Assembly (NCBI RefSeq): GCF_049257235.1
Contig: NZ_JBMMUF010000001.1
Span: 372,001 to 436,000 of the forward strand
From: Pseudoalteromonas sp049257235
GTDB lineage: Bacteria; Pseudomonadota; Gammaproteobacteria; Enterobacterales; Alteromonadaceae
DNA length: 64,000 nucleotides
Direction of reading: 5' to 3'
Part shown: positions 1 to 8,879 of the stretch, piece by piece
Layout of the letters: each line of letters starts with the position of its first letter
Position numbering within the stretch: position 1 is the first letter of the stretch
Notes under the pieces: model-generated
What the model saw: the letters and a program-made list of their open reading frames with translations, nothing else
The model's database searches: none
Told to the model about the DNA's origin: nothing
Program-made: the position numbers and the translations under genes

Positions 1-180
1 GCAAATATCTACCAAGAGCTAGATAGATTAGAGCCGCAGGCTAAACAAGAACAAACAATTAGACCAACGACACAACTTTTTTATATGCCCTTGGCGGCAG
101 CCTTATTAGCCTTGTTTTTGGCCGTTATTAGAAAACATATTCGGCCAATTTTGTATGCTATGACAAGGAGACAAGCATGA
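1..180 (+). CDS. batA: BatA-like vWA-domain membrane protein, C-terminal fragment
   Basis: An open frame enters from the left edge and stops at TGA 178-180; only the last 59 residues are visible. They contain one hydrophobic helix (MPLAAALLALFLAV) followed by a short basic tail (RKHIRPILYAMTRRQA), which is how BatA-type von Willebrand factor A proteins end: a C-terminal membrane segment after the vWA domain. The stop overlaps the ATG of the following batB-like gene in an ATGA, so the two are translationally coupled. The identification rests mainly on this position in a bat operon, because the vWA domain lies outside the window. Confidence 0.7.
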   Translation, partial: ANIYQELDRLEPQAKQEQTIRPTTQLFYMPLAAALLALFLAVIRKHIRPILYAMTRRQA

Positions 181-2111
181 ATGAATTTGTATTTCTGCGT
201 CCCCAAGCATTGTGGTTACTCCTACCCGTCATATTCTTTTGTGTGTGGGCTATCGTGAAGCGCTCAAAGGCGCAGCAACAAGGTGAGCTGATAGCAGCGC
301 ATTTGGCAACACAAGTCATGAAAGAGACACACCAAAAACAAAAAAGCAGTGGCATAGTTAACGCGCTGTTACTTGCTATCATGGTACTTGCTTTAGCAGG
401 TCCTAGTTTTAGCAAAAAAGAAGTGCCAGTCTATGAAGCAAAGACAGCTCGCGTCATCGTAATGGATATGTCGCGCTCCATGTTTGCCACTGATATTAGC
501 CCTAGCCGCTTGCAGCAAGCCAGATTTAAAGCGCTGGACATGGTTGCACTATTTGAAGAAGGTGAAACTGCGCTCATTGCCTATGCCGGTGATGCATACA
601 CTATCTCGCCACTGACCTCAGATGTTAAAACGCTGGACAACCTTATTCCCAGTTTGACACCAGATATCATGCCAGAGCAAGGCAGCAACGTTTTAACAGG
701 GTTAACGGCCGCACATAACTTGCTTGAGCAAGCAGACTACCCGCAAGGGGATGTAATTCTCATTACTGATGGCATTGATTATGAGGATGAAAGTGATATT
801 CGGGATTGGTTAGCCAATACTCCCCATCGATTATCCATTTACGCACTAGGCTCTGAGCAAGGTGCGCCTATTAGTCTTCCAGATGGGGGGTTTTTGAAAG
901 ACGATGCTGGGCAAATTGTGATCCCTAAAACCGACTTTGACCGCCTCTCGAGACTTGCCAATTTAGGGGGTGGTCAACTGGTACGCTACCAGCCCAGTAG
1001 TGACAATCTTGGCTTGCTCGCTAATGGCGAAAACACTCAAACAACGCGCAAAGCCAAAAATCAGCAAACCCTTTGGCGCATTGATGCGGGTATCTATCTT
1101 GCTCTTCTAGCGCTGCCTTTATTGCTCATTCAAATCCATCGTCGCGCTATCATGGTATGCGCTGTATGCGTGCTCTTTCCTTGGCAAGGAGCGCATGCCG
1201 CTAATTGGCAATCATGGTTTAAAAATAACGAACAAAATGCACTTCATGCCTACGCACAAAAAGAGTATGAGCAGGCAAGCGCGTCGCACAATCCGCTTCT
1301 GCGAGGGGCTGCTTTGTATCAACAACAAGACTATCAAGCTGCGTTGTCTGAATTTAATAAAGACGCATCAGCATCTGGGTTATACAACCAAGGTAATGCG
1401 CTGGCGCAGTTAGGGCAAATTGACGAAGCAATAGAGCGCTATCGACAGGCCCTTGAGATAAACCCCAACTTACACAGCGCAGCCACGAACAAAACCTTGT
1501 TAGAGCAGCTCAAGAATCAGCAGCAAGACCAGAAGCAAAATGGTGAGCAAGGTGATCAAAACCAGTCACAGCAAGACCAAGGCTCTGAGCAACAGCAAGG
1601 CCAACAACAAGGTCAACAGCAAACTAATGACCAACAACAAGACAATGGCACTGAGCAAAACTCGCAACAACAAAGCAGTAGCGACAGTGACAATCAACAG
1701 CGTAATGATGCACAGCAAAACGCGCCGCAAAATAGTGCCCAAACCACAGAGCAAGATGACGATGCAACGCAATCTGAGCAAGATGCACAGCAACAATCTG
1801 CTAGTGATCCCACTATGAAAGCTGATGATGAACAACCACAAACCAGTGAACAAGACGCTGAAAGCTCACAACAGCAACCACAAGACACTCAGCAAGGCGA
1901 ACACGGTGAGGGACAAAGTGAGCAACAGGTTGCCCTTGCTGATGCTCAGCTTAGCCCCGAAGAGCGAGAAAAAATGCAGCAGCTAAACCAGTTACTGCGA
2001 AAAATTCCTGATGAACCTGAAATTCTATTACGCAATAAAATGCAATTAGAGGCGCAGAAACGCCAACGATATCGTCGTCGCTTGCCACAAGGAGAAGAGA
2101 AGTCATGGTAA
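177..2111 (+). CDS. batB: BatB-type vWA protein fused to a BatC-like TPR and Gln-rich tail
   Basis: This 644-residue inner-membrane protein has two N-terminal membrane helices (about 10-28 and 59-76), then a vWA domain with the metal-ion-dependent adhesion motif DMSRS at 97-101 and the later QGSN and TDG elements. A third hydrophobic stretch lies near 305-345. A periplasmic or cytoplasmic TPR pair follows (YNQGNALAQLGQIDEAI, RYRQALEINPN), and then about 160 residues extremely rich in Gln, Asp, Glu and Ser. The tail ends in a basic segment (KRQRYRRRL). In many bacteria BatB and BatC (TPR) are separate proteins; here they are one chain. Bat proteins are linked to stress tolerance and act with MoxR ATPases, but their biochemistry is unsettled. 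It overlaps batD by 7 nt. Confidence 0.9.
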   Translation: MNEFVFLRPQALWLLLPVIFFCVWAIVKRSKAQQQGELIAAHLATQVMKETHQKQKSSGIVNALLLAIMVLALAGPSFSKKEVPVYEAKTARVIVMDMSRSMFATDISPSRLQQARFKALDMVALFEEGETALIAYAGDAYTISPLTSDVKTLDNLIPSLTPDIMPEQGSNVLTGLTAAHNLLEQADYPQGDVILITDGIDYEDESDIRDWLANTPHRLSIYALGSEQGAPISLPDGGFLKDDAGQIVIPKTDFDRLSRLANLGGGQLVRYQPSSDNLGLLANGENTQTTRKAKNQQTLWRIDAGIYLALLALPLLLIQIHRRAIMVCAVCVLFPWQGAHAANWQSWFKNNEQNALHAYAQKEYEQASASHNPLLRGAALYQQQDYQAALSEFNKDASASGLYNQGNALAQLGQIDEAIERYRQALEINPNLHSAATNKTLLEQLKNQQQDQKQNGEQGDQNQSQQDQGSEQQQGQQQGQQQTNDQQQDNGTEQNSQQQSSSDSDNQQRNDAQQNAPQNSAQTTEQDDDATQSEQDAQQQSASDPTMKADDEQPQTSEQDAESSQQQPQDTQQGEHGEGQSEQQVALADAQLSPEEREKMQQLNQLLRKIPDEPEILLRNKMQLEAQKRQRYRRRLPQGEEKSW

Positions 2112-3700
2112 GAAGTATATTTGCCCTGTGCTTATTATTGATCAGCCACAGTGCCTTAGCGCTGTCAAAAGTTGAAGCCAGTGTTAATAAAAATCCGGTG
2201 CTCACCAATGAATTCTTTTATTTGACAATCACCGCCGACGACTCTGTAGACAAAAACAAGTTAGACACCTCTGCATTACTCAAAGATTTTGTCGTTGGCC
2301 CTACTTCAGTGAGCACAGACTCTCGCTATGTAAATGGCGTTTTCAGCCGCAAAGATTCTTGGCACATTGAATTAATGGCCCGCAATCCCGGCGAATATCA
2401 AATCCCCGCTTTCACCATCGACGGCATCAGCTCTGCACCTTTTACGTTAAAAGTAGTGGCAAGTAATAATTCTCAAGCTCAAGCAGAGAATGCCTTCATC
2501 AAAACAGAGCTAACCCCGTCATCTTTATATGTGCAGCAGGCGGGTATTTATACGGTGAAGCTTTATCTAGGTGTTGATTTAGTTGATGGCTCATTAACGC
2601 CGCCGACACTCGCTGAAGCGTCCATTTCACAAATGGGACAAGATTCTGAAGGGCAAGAAGTCATCGACGGTCGACGCTACCGCGTTATTGAACGTAACTA
2701 CCTTATTCAGCCGCAAAAAAGTGGCACATATGAGCTACAAGCTCCCACTCTAAACGCTAAAGCGCGAAAAAATTATCGCACTATTGGTGTAAGTGCCACT
2801 GCGCCCGATCAGCTGCTAGACATCAAACCAATACCAGCGCAACAATCTGGCTCTTGGCTACCCAGTGAGCTGGTAGATTTAAGTGAACAGTGGCAGGGCC
2901 TCGAAGATGAAGTGCAAGTGGGCACGCCAATTACACGCACTCTGACACTCACAGCGTTAAATGTAACTAAAGAACAGTTACCCGACGTACCTAATGAAGA
3001 AGTGGATGACGTGCGCAGTTATCCAGATCAAACAGAACGCACCCATTTAGTCCGTAATGGCCGATTAATAGCGCAAACGAAAACCTCTGTTGCCTATGTG
3101 CCGCAAAGACCCGGTACGTATGTGCTACCAGAGGTAAACGTACCTTGGTTCAATACGGTAACAGGGCGTACTCAAATAGCTAAAGTACCCGCAAAGACCA
3201 TTACCGTAATAGGTGACGCTGTGAGTGATACTGTAAAACCAACTCTAGATAATGATGCCAAAGCGCTGGCACAGCCGGCTGTATCAACAGATGAGAGCAC
3301 GTCAATTGCCTGGTATCTGGTATTACCTGGTTATATTTTATGGTTGGTGACCTTGTTTATGTGGTGGTTGAGCCGCAAAGATAAAACGACATCAAAAGCA
3401 CAAGACAACACCCAACCACCTCCTGTGCAGGGCATTAAGAACATCGTGATAGCAATCAAAAATGAAGACGCAAAAGGCCTGTATCACGCAATTGATACGT
3501 ATGCCAAAGCCAACCATGGCAGTATCGATGCGTGGTTAGAGTATTGGTCAAAAGAGGCGGCTGATGAATTTGCGAAGCTGCGTAAATCACTCTACAGCCC
3601 TGCAAATGGCGTTGCTATTAACTACCCCTTAATTGGCCAAGCGGCATCACGCAAAATACCGACCAAGGATAACCAATCTAAACTAGACTCTTTGTATTAG
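2105..3700 (+). CDS. batD: BatD-family protein
   Basis: The 531-residue product begins with a cleavable-looking signal peptide (MVRSIFALCLLLISHSALA). A long beta-rich extracytoplasmic region follows, then a single membrane helix near 400-418 (WYLVLPGYILWLVTLFMWW) and a cytoplasmic tail of about 110 residues. This is the BatD ('oxygen tolerance') architecture. It is the last gene of the bat operon and starts inside the end of batB, indicating coupled translation. BatD is thought to form a membrane complex with BatA/BatB; its exact function is not known. There is no sign of truncation. Confidence 0.9.
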   Translation: MVRSIFALCLLLISHSALALSKVEASVNKNPVLTNEFFYLTITADDSVDKNKLDTSALLKDFVVGPTSVSTDSRYVNGVFSRKDSWHIELMARNPGEYQIPAFTIDGISSAPFTLKVVASNNSQAQAENAFIKTELTPSSLYVQQAGIYTVKLYLGVDLVDGSLTPPTLAEASISQMGQDSEGQEVIDGRRYRVIERNYLIQPQKSGTYELQAPTLNAKARKNYRTIGVSATAPDQLLDIKPIPAQQSGSWLPSELVDLSEQWQGLEDEVQVGTPITRTLTLTALNVTKEQLPDVPNEEVDDVRSYPDQTERTHLVRNGRLIAQTKTSVAYVPQRPGTYVLPEVNVPWFNTVTGRTQIAKVPAKTITVIGDAVSDTVKPTLDNDAKALAQPAVSTDESTSIAWYLVLPGYILWLVTLFMWWLSRKDKTTSKAQDNTQPPPVQGIKNIVIAIKNEDAKGLYHAIDTYAKANHGSIDAWLEYWSKEAADEFAKLRKSLYSPANGVAINYPLIGQAASRKIPTKDNQSKLDSLY

Positions 3701-3711
3701 GCGCTCTGCAC

Positions 3712-3757
3712 GCAGCCACTGAGTAAAATCTCACTGGCTGCAAAAAATTTTCCTTTT
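3712..3757 (+). terminator. Putative terminator of the bat operon
   Basis: A 12-bp stem with one mismatch (GCAGCCACTGAG / CTCACTGGCTGC, loop TAAAAT) begins 11 nt after the batD stop. It is followed by A6-T4-CC-T5, not by an uninterrupted U-tract, so termination efficiency is uncertain. Confidence 0.4.
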
Positions 3758-3795
3758 TAGGAAATAAAAACCCCCCTTCATGGGTCTTACTGAGC

Positions 3796-4314
3796 ATGGC
3801 AAATAAACAAAAGCGCTACGAAGCGTTGGTCCAAGTCTATCACAAAGAGCTTTATCGCTTTGCCTTTTGGCTGTGTAAAGATCCCACCGTGGCAGAAGAT
3901 CTGGTCCAGGAAACATTCTTAAGAGCATGGCGGTCCCTTGACTCCTTGCAAGACGATGCTGCGGCTAAATCATGGCTGCTCACCATTTTGCGTCGAGAAA
4001 ATGCCCGTCGATTTGAACGTAAACAATTCGACTATAGCGATGTTGAGCAAGACACTCTCATCGATGATTCGACCCCGTCATTGGATGACGAAATGGAGCT
4101 TACTGTCGTGCAAAGACACATTCTTGCACTACCACATGAGTACAGAGAACCACTTGTATTACAAGTAATTGGTGGGTGCAGTGGTGAAGAAATAGCAAGC
4201 ATTCTAAATTTAAACAAAAATACGGTGATGACACGACTTTTTCGTGCCCGTAACCAGCTTAAAGAAGCATTAACGAGTAGTAACGAACAGTATAAAGAGG
4301 CCCCCAATGGATGA
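3796..4314 (+). CDS. ECF-type RNA polymerase sigma factor
   Basis: This 172-residue protein is a compact two-domain sigma-70 family member. Region 2 lies at about 8-75 (HKELYRFAFWLC, then AEDLVQETFLRAWRSL, the -10 recognition helix). Region 4 lies at about 115-165 with a helix-turn-helix (CSGEEIASILNLNKNTVMTRLFRAR). Region 3 is absent, as in ECF (group 4) sigma factors. It overlaps by 8 nt the downstream DUF3379 gene, which encodes a one-pass membrane protein, so the pair looks like sigma factor plus membrane anti-sigma. The inducing signal and regulon cannot be read from the sequence. The ATG is preceded by only a weak ribosome-binding site. Confidence 0.9.
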   Translation: MANKQKRYEALVQVYHKELYRFAFWLCKDPTVAEDLVQETFLRAWRSLDSLQDDAAAKSWLLTILRRENARRFERKQFDYSDVEQDTLIDDSTPSLDDEMELTVVQRHILALPHEYREPLVLQVIGGCSGEEIASILNLNKNTVMTRLFRARNQLKEALTSSNEQYKEAPNG

Positions 4315-5026
4315 ATTAGAATTTCGTCGGCGCCTGTTCGCTGAGCCAACTGATAAAGATCCACAACTTAAAGAGTTCGCGGAGCAAAGCACCGAGCGTA
4401 AAGCGCTTGTCAATGAGCTCAAAGCGCTTGATAAAGAGCTCAATGAAGCCATGAATATTGATGTGCCTGATAACTTGGCAGACAAGATTATTCTTAAGCA
4501 AACTATGTTGGAATGCCCAGAGCGTATAAAAGAACTGGGTCAGGCACGCAAAAAACGTTCATGGTATTGGACCATGGCGGCATCTGTTGCCATCGCATGC
4601 AGCTTTGCGGTATATCAATTCAGCTTGCCACCACTTAGCGTAGGTGAACATGCACTGGCGCATGTATACCATGAAATTGATTCATTAGAGTCAACACAAC
4701 GTTTTGATATATCAGAAGTAAATAGTCGCCTCGCTGAGTTGGGCAGCAAGATAAAAGCACTGCCTGGAGAGGTAAAATATGCACGCTTTTGTCACTTTAA
4801 AGGACAAAAGGGTTTGCACCTTGTTTTTGACTCAGAGTTTGGCCCGATGACCATGTTTGTTGTGCCCTCGCCCAACAAATACTTGGGAGATAATTACTTC
4901 TCAGATCAACATTTTGCTGGACGCGTCTCGCATTTCCCGCAAGGTGATACCATTTTAGTTGCCTCGGCACAGGCACCTATTGATGAATACCAAAGCCGTA
5001 TCAATCAAGCCATTCAATGGCTGTAG
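4307..5026 (+). CDS. DUF3379 membrane protein, probable anti-sigma factor
   Basis: The 239-residue protein opens with the DUF3379 hallmark MDELEFRRRLFAEP and a charged helical cytoplasmic domain of about 85 residues. One membrane helix follows (about 88-106), then a periplasmic domain of about 130 residues. The topology (N-in, single pass) and the overlap with an ECF sigma gene are typical of anti-sigma factors, in which the N-terminal domain would sequester the sigma factor. That function is an inference from context; the family is poorly characterised. No ZAS zinc motif (HxxxCxxC) is seen in the N-terminal part. Confidence 0.75.
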   Translation: MDELEFRRRLFAEPTDKDPQLKEFAEQSTERKALVNELKALDKELNEAMNIDVPDNLADKIILKQTMLECPERIKELGQARKKRSWYWTMAASVAIACSFAVYQFSLPPLSVGEHALAHVYHEIDSLESTQRFDISEVNSRLAELGSKIKALPGEVKYARFCHFKGQKGLHLVFDSEFGPMTMFVVPSPNKYLGDNYFSDQHFAGRVSHFPQGDTILVASAQAPIDEYQSRINQAIQWL

Positions 5027-5037
5027 GCCTTAGCAAT

Positions 5038-5065
5038 AAAAAAGCCACCTTCGCGGTGGCTTTTT
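5038..5065. terminator. Bidirectional rho-independent terminator
   Basis: The stem AAAGCCACC / GGTGGCTTT closes a 5-nt loop, with an A-run on the left and T5 on the right. It lies between the converging DUF3379 gene (+) and putP (-), so it can serve both. Confidence 0.85.
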
Positions 5066-5081
5066 CTTATCTGCAATGGCG

Positions 5082-6581
5082 TTAACTGTTCAATTCAGCT
5101 TCCACTTTGTCGAACATCTCTACCAACTCATCACGCGGCTGCGTCGTCGCTAACGACACCACAACAATAGCCAGACTTGAGAAGATAAAGCCCGGTACGA
5201 TTTCATACATCCACGCACTTAACGATTGGCCATCCACCGTGATAGGCGCATAAATCCAGAATAAGACCGTTGCTGCACCCACAATCATACCAGCCAATGC
5301 ACCTGCAAGGTTCATACGACGCCAATACAAACTAAATAGGATAAGTGGACCAAACGCTGCACCAAATCCTGCCCATGCATTGCTCACCAAACTTAGAATT
5401 GAACTATCTCGATCGTAAGCGAGGTAAATAGCACACAATGCAACGACTAACACGCTAATGCGCCCCACCAACACTAACTCTTTCTCGCTAGCATCTCGCT
5501 TGACGTAAATTTTATAAAAATCTTCAGTCAGTGAACTAGAGCTCACAAGCAACTGTGACGAAATCGTACTCATGATGGCTGCAAGAATCGCAGCTAATAA
5601 AAAGCCCGCAACCAAAGGATGGAACAATAACTGCGAAAGAATTAAGAAAATGGTTTCCGGATCGCTCACCTCGATGCCTTTTTCAAAACTATAGGCGGCG
5701 CCACACAAGCCCGTCGCTACAGCACCCAATGCGGCAACGACCATCCATGACATACCAATGCGACGCATCGTCGGAATATCTTTGACACTGCGCACTGACA
5801 TAAAACGCACAATAATGTGTGGTTGGCCAAAATAGCCTAAACCCCACGCCATAGCAGAGATAATACCCAGTACAGAGCCTGTACCAACCCACTCAAGCAT
5901 ACTTGGATTAACGTGTTCTAAGCTTTGCGCCATAGGCTGGTCTAATAAGCTGTAGGTTACAGTAGGCACAATGATCAGCGCTAAAAACATGATACAGCCT
6001 TGGACAAAGTCCGTTAGACTTACCGCCAAAAAGCCACCAAACAAGGTGTAAAGCACAACTACGCCGGTGGTCACATATAAGCCCATCTCGTAAGACAAGC
6101 CGAATGACTCTTCAAATAATTTACCACCTGCAACAACACCAGATGATGTATACAAGGTGAAAAATAGAATAATAACGACTGCCGACACCACACGTAACGC
6201 GTTTTTAGAGTCATTAAAACGATTAGCAAAATAATCCGGAATGGTAATAGAGTCATTAGCGCGCTCAGTGTAAACACGCAGACGCGGTGCAACTAGCAAA
6301 TAGTTCGCCCATGCACCAATGATAAGGCCAATAGCAATCCACATTGCGCTAAAGCCGCTGACGAACATTGCCCCCGGTAAGCCCATCAAAATCCAACCAC
6401 TCATGTCAGAGGCACCTGCAGATAACGCTGCAACACTTGGTGGCAAGCTACGCCCACCTAACATGTAGCCAGACACATCATCGGTCGATTTCTTATAGGC
6501 ATATAAACCAATGCCGAGCATGGCAATAAAGTAGATAGCCAAGGATATAATTGTTCCTAATTCCAAACTTGCCTCCAACAT
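5082..6581 (-). CDS. putP: Sodium/proline symporter PutP
   Basis: This is a sodium:solute symporter (SSS) family protein, about 499 residues from the chosen start, with 12-13 predicted membrane helices. Family motifs are conserved: GYMLGGRSLPP early, SAGASDMSGWILMGLPGA in helix 2, and the Ser-rich STISSQLLVSSSSLTEDF segment of helix 9 that binds Na+. It imports proline with Na+ as a nutrient or osmolyte. The frame extends upstream to an ATG at 6620. I prefer the ATG at 6581 (protein MLEASLELGT) because E. coli PutP has a similarly short lead before helix 1, and because a perfect palindrome at 6596-6613 would otherwise be coding. Neither start has a strong Shine-Dalgarno. Confidence 0.92.
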   Translation of the reverse strand: MLEASLELGTIISLAIYFIAMLGIGLYAYKKSTDDVSGYMLGGRSLPPSVAALSAGASDMSGWILMGLPGAMFVSGFSAMWIAIGLIIGAWANYLLVAPRLRVYTERANDSITIPDYFANRFNDSKNALRVVSAVVIILFFTLYTSSGVVAGGKLFEESFGLSYEMGLYVTTGVVVLYTLFGGFLAVSLTDFVQGCIMFLALIIVPTVTYSLLDQPMAQSLEHVNPSMLEWVGTGSVLGIISAMAWGLGYFGQPHIIVRFMSVRSVKDIPTMRRIGMSWMVVAALGAVATGLCGAAYSFEKGIEVSDPETIFLILSQLLFHPLVAGFLLAAILAAIMSTISSQLLVSSSSLTEDFYKIYVKRDASEKELVLVGRISVLVVALCAIYLAYDRDSSILSLVSNAWAGFGAAFGPLILFSLYWRRMNLAGALAGMIVGAATVLFWIYAPITVDGQSLSAWMYEIVPGFIFSSLAIVVVSLATTQPRDELVEMFDKVEAELNS

Positions 6582-6595
6582 AGCGCTAAAAGTAT

Positions 6596-6613
6596 GCGGT
6601 AAAACTTTACCGC
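6596..6613. promoter_or_regulatory. Perfect palindrome upstream of putP, candidate operator
   Basis: GCGGTAAA-AC-TTTACCGC has 8-bp perfect arms with a 2-bp spacer. It lies 15 nt upstream of the preferred putP start, a good size and position for a dimeric repressor site. It could also be a short leader hairpin. If translation starts at 6620 it is coding. Confidence 0.4.
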
Positions 6614-6856
6614 GAAACATATTGTTATTGTTAAGTTACGGCTACTATTAAGGAGTAGCTGCTGCCTTTGGACTATAGCACGGCCCAAGCGTGTAACTCC
6701 AATTACTGAGCTAAGGGATAAGTAGACGCAACGCAATTGAGCCTAATTTGGGTAAACGCAATTTTGCAAGGCAATAAATTTATATAATACTTGATGAAAG
6801 CAATCTGTTTTTTTCATATATTAATAAGCAATTAGCAACGTGTTTGGATGTGAATA

Positions 6857-8077
6857 ATGAATTTCTACGCTGCTCGCCAACCAATTTTGGACAGAGACAA
6901 AGCACTTGTAGGTTACGAGTTGCTGTTTCGTGATGGCATCGACAACGTATTTCCACAAATCAATGGTGATGAGGCCACGTCGCGCCTGATCGAAGGAAGC
7001 CAATTTACTTTTGGGCTTGAAGAGTTAACAGGTAACAAGCCTGCTTATATCAACTTCACACTAGAGACACTTGCAAAAGGGTACGCCTCTATGATGGGCA
7101 ACGAGGAGATCGTTGTCGAAATCCTTGAAACTGTGCAGCCGGGTAAACGCCTGTTAGCGATAACACAGGAGCTCAAAGAAAAAGGTTACACCATTGCGCT
7201 CGATGATTATCATCATCAAAACGTATGGCGCCATTTTTTCCCTCATATTGATATCATCAAGATTGACTGCTTAACCTCCAGTAAAGAACATATTCTTGAA
7301 GTCATCGAAGCCATCAAACCTTATCCTCATATCAAGCTATTAGCTGAAAAGGTAGAGACCCACGAGCAATATCAACAAGCGATGGACTTAGGCTTCACGT
7401 ATTTCCAAGGATATTTCTTCTCCAAACCGGAAATGGTACAAAGCAAAGCCCTGCCGCCATCGGAATTAACGCTCGCAGAGCTTCTATATGAAACGTCTAC
7501 CGCCGATATGGACCTAGAGAAGATCACTCGTGTATTCGAGCGTGACGTGAACTTATCGTACAAACTGCTGCGTTATTCAAACTCAGCCATGTTTAAGCGC
7601 CGTGCTGAAATTTCAACCATTAAGCAAGCATTAGTGGTTCTTGGCGCAGGGGAAATCAAAAAGTTTCTTTCTTTGTTATTCACCGCCCAGTTGTCTTCTG
7701 ACAAACCAGCAGAGCTTATGCACCTCTCTTTGACCCGTGCGCGCTTCTCTGAAGTGTTAGCAGAGCAAAACCCAGGTGGTGTTGATTCTGGTCGGGCTTT
7801 CTTGACGTCAATGATGTCACTCCTTGATGCCATCTTGGACCAAGACATGAGTGAAGTAGTAGAACGCTTGCCTTTGGCAACAGATATTAAATCTGCGCTC
7901 AGTGAGCGTGAAGGTGACTTAGGTCAGTACATCAACCTTGTTGAACAGTATGAGCAAGCAAAATGGCAAGATGCCAACTCAACCATTGAGGCGTTAAAAC
8001 TCGACCCGAACAAGGTCCCAGATGCCTATCACGAGGCCATCAGCTGGGCCAAAGAGCAAATGGATGCCATTAGTTAA
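6857..8077 (+). CDS. EAL-HDOD signalling protein, degenerate EAL
   Basis: The 406-residue protein joins an N-terminal EAL-like domain (about 1-200) to a C-terminal HDOD domain (about 205-400). This is the YuxH/CdgJ-type architecture. In place of the EAL signature there is YELLFR, and the catalytic metal-binding set is incomplete (EILETV where active enzymes have an Asn- or Glu-containing motif, and ALDDYHH without the following GTG). The domain is therefore probably a non-catalytic sensor of cyclic di-GMP or a protein-interaction unit. HDOD domains lack the HD metal ligands and act in signalling. In Vibrio cholerae CdgJ of this type affects motility. It is monocistronic and ends at a strong terminator. 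Confidence 0.88.
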   Translation: MNFYAARQPILDRDKALVGYELLFRDGIDNVFPQINGDEATSRLIEGSQFTFGLEELTGNKPAYINFTLETLAKGYASMMGNEEIVVEILETVQPGKRLLAITQELKEKGYTIALDDYHHQNVWRHFFPHIDIIKIDCLTSSKEHILEVIEAIKPYPHIKLLAEKVETHEQYQQAMDLGFTYFQGYFFSKPEMVQSKALPPSELTLAELLYETSTADMDLEKITRVFERDVNLSYKLLRYSNSAMFKRRAEISTIKQALVVLGAGEIKKFLSLLFTAQLSSDKPAELMHLSLTRARFSEVLAEQNPGGVDSGRAFLTSMMSLLDAILDQDMSEVVERLPLATDIKSALSEREGDLGQYINLVEQYEQAKWQDANSTIEALKLDPNKVPDAYHEAISWAKEQMDAIS

Positions 8078-8095
8078 GCTCATATCATTGATATT

Positions 8096-8121
8096 AAAAA
8101 AGCCGGTGTAGACCGGCTTTT
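8096..8121. terminator. Bidirectional rho-independent terminator
   Basis: AAAAGCCGGT-GTAG-ACCGGCTTTT sits 19 nt after the EAL-HDOD stop and 12 nt before the converging mlaA stop. Symmetric A/T tracts allow it to act in both directions. Confidence 0.85.
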
Positions 8122-8132
8122 GCGTGTTTGGG

Positions 8133-8870
8133 TCATAGATTTTCTAAGAAATCGTCATCGTATTCTTGTGCTTCAGGCTCTTCTTGAAGCGGTGGATTGC
8201 CATCATAGACCTCATACAACTGACGCTGATAATAGATGTCTTTTACAAAGGTATAAGGGTCAAGTGACTCATTGAGCAGGCTTTCTTGTGGAATGAGTGA
8301 TGCGCGCGTTTCAACCACTCGCAACGCAAAAACCAAAATAGTTTGCGGTGTAGTCAATGCAATTTCGGGCAACACAAAGTTATCGACCACATCACCTGTA
8401 AGGTTTCGTGCTGTGCTCGGCCCCATCCCAGGTAGCATTACATAAGCACCATCGCCAACACCCCATACTCCAAGTGTTTGGCCAAAGTCTTCATCGACAC
8501 TTTCGAGGCCCAGGCTAGTTGCTACATCAAATAACCCTGCAATCCCCACTGTGGAGTTGACCAAAAAGCGTGCTAACGCAACCCCTGTTCTATCCATTTT
8601 TCCTTGTAACGCCGCATTAGCAGCATCGATAGGTGCATCAATGTTGTCTGTAAAATTAACAATAGAACTGCGCACAGGCGCAGGGGTTATCTTCACATAC
8701 CCTACAGCCACAGGACGCAAAATGTACGCATCCAACACATCCATATTGAAGTCGTATATTGGGCGATTAATACTTTGTAGCGGATCGCGCGGGTCTTCCT
8801 TTTCAGGTGGCACCTGCGCACATGCGCCAAGCAACACCGTCATCGCGATTAAGGTTATCTTTTTAAGCAT
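8133..8870 (-). CDS. mlaA: Outer-membrane lipid asymmetry lipoprotein MlaA (VacJ)
   Basis: The 245-residue precursor has a lipoprotein signal with lipobox LGAC, lipidated at Cys17. The mature part carries the MlaA signature DPLQSINRPIYDFN and the later GVGDGAYVMLPGMGPS and LDPYTFVKD segments. MlaA sits in the outer membrane with porins and passes mislocalised phospholipid to MlaC for retrograde transport. The rest of the mla system is not in this window. The gene lies 9 nt after ccmI on the same strand, so it may be read from the ccm operon. The acidic C-terminus (EYDDDFLENL) is ordinary for the family. Confidence 0.93.
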   Translation of the reverse strand: MLKKITLIAMTVLLGACAQVPPEKEDPRDPLQSINRPIYDFNMDVLDAYILRPVAVGYVKITPAPVRSSIVNFTDNIDAPIDAANAALQGKMDRTGVALARFLVNSTVGIAGLFDVATSLGLESVDEDFGQTLGVWGVGDGAYVMLPGMGPSTARNLTGDVVDNFVLPEIALTTPQTILVFALRVVETRASLIPQESLLNESLDPYTFVKDIYYQRQLYEVYDGNPPLQEEPEAQEYDDDFLENL

Positions 8871-8879
8871 CTTTGTTCC

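Noticed and set aside
1566..1853. Hydrophobic 95-codon minus-strand frame
   Set aside because: It is the antisense of CAA/CAG repeats in batB, which read as Leu/Val; no independent evidence.
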